From the NCBI GenBank assembly GCA_002786785.1, contig PCUD01000045.1, positions 35,459 to 78,210 of the forward strand: a DNA stretch of 42,752 nt, read 5' to 3'. Position numbers and translations under genes: made by a program. Source of the stretch: Ignavibacteriales bacterium CG18_big_fil_WC_8_21_14_2_50_31_20. GTDB taxonomy: Bacteria > Bacteroidota > Ignavibacteria > Ignavibacteriales > Melioribacteraceae. The notes under the pieces were generated by a model, which worked only from the letters and a program-made list of their open reading frames with translations, ran no database searches and was not told where the DNA came from. Below, one piece after another: positions 42,748 through 42,752 of this stretch (within the stretch, counting starts at the first letter, position 1; every line of letters begins with the position of its first letter).

Positions 42748-42752
42748 CAAAT

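Noticed and set aside
1-42752. CRISPR arrays, insertion sequences, phage genes, integrases or toxin-antitoxin pairs.
   Set aside because: I saw no direct repeat arrays, transposase/integrase motifs or paired small toxin genes; the gene content is housekeeping and envelope.

Overview
The window is AT-rich (roughly 30% G+C by eye) and densely coded. It reads as chromosomal DNA of a Bacteroidota/Chlorobi-group bacterium, probably near Ignavibacteria or Kapabacteria. The evidence is: a GSCFA protein, a long fused PurL of the Clostridia/Bacteroidetes type, a DUF5723-like outer-membrane barrel, a sigma-54 activator joined to an LptE-type lipoprotein, Kdo/heptosyl-transferase-type LPS genes, and promoters of the Bacteroidota form (TTG, about 20 nt, TAnnTTT[G/A]). 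I see no phage, insertion sequence, CRISPR array or defence island.

Layout. 1-1.5 kb: the ribosomal/tRNA-modification operon rimM (cut by the window edge)-trmD-rplS, closed by a hairpin terminator. 1.5-5.8 kb: a divergent MqnA-like protein facing a two-gene minus-strand unit (large lipoprotein, then a DUF5723-like barrel). 6-9.6 kb: comM/yifB facing a LapA-like membrane protein and a lipoprotein, then the B12-mutase chaperone GTPase meaB. 9.8-16.9 kb: purL, then minus-strand genes for an M14 peptidase, a LOG-family protein, a TPR protein and an unknown anchored protein. 17-22.2 kb: small genes (TerB-like, cupin DUF985, an unknown ORF that appears to start at ATT, GSCFA, ppk2, yajQ, an unknown membrane protein, rpiA). 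22.3-29.8 kb: a long plus-strand run of miaB, SPOR protein, metallo-hydrolase, sigma-54 activator, LptE-like lipoprotein, family 2 glycosyltransferase, TPR protein and 3-methyladenine glycosylase. 29.9-31.3 kb: a DUF3108 protein behind an excellent sigma-54 promoter, convergent with a peptidoglycan amidase. 31.5-39.8 kb: propionyl-CoA carboxylase in three polypeptides (beta, biotin carboxylase, biotin carrier) and the two methylmalonyl-CoA mutase subunits. 40-42.7 kb: tRNA-Lys, a family 9 glycosyltransferase with waaA, and tRNA-Tyr.

How the parts connect. The carboxylase, mutAB and the distant meaB make a propionyl-CoA to/from succinyl-CoA route; the epimerase is not in the window. LptE-like, GT2, GT9, WaaA, the amidase and the lipoproteins all concern the cell envelope. 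The sigma-54 activator at 25.4 kb and the -24/-12 promoter at 29.87 kb suggest that at least one secreted envelope protein (DUF3108) is under sigma-54 control.

Most of the window is housekeeping. The best leads are the sigma-54 promoter/activator pair, the small gene with a strong Shine-Dalgarno and an ATT start next to an 18-nt perfect palindrome, the REP-like double hairpin inside the carboxylase operon, and the recurrent housekeeping promoter motif.
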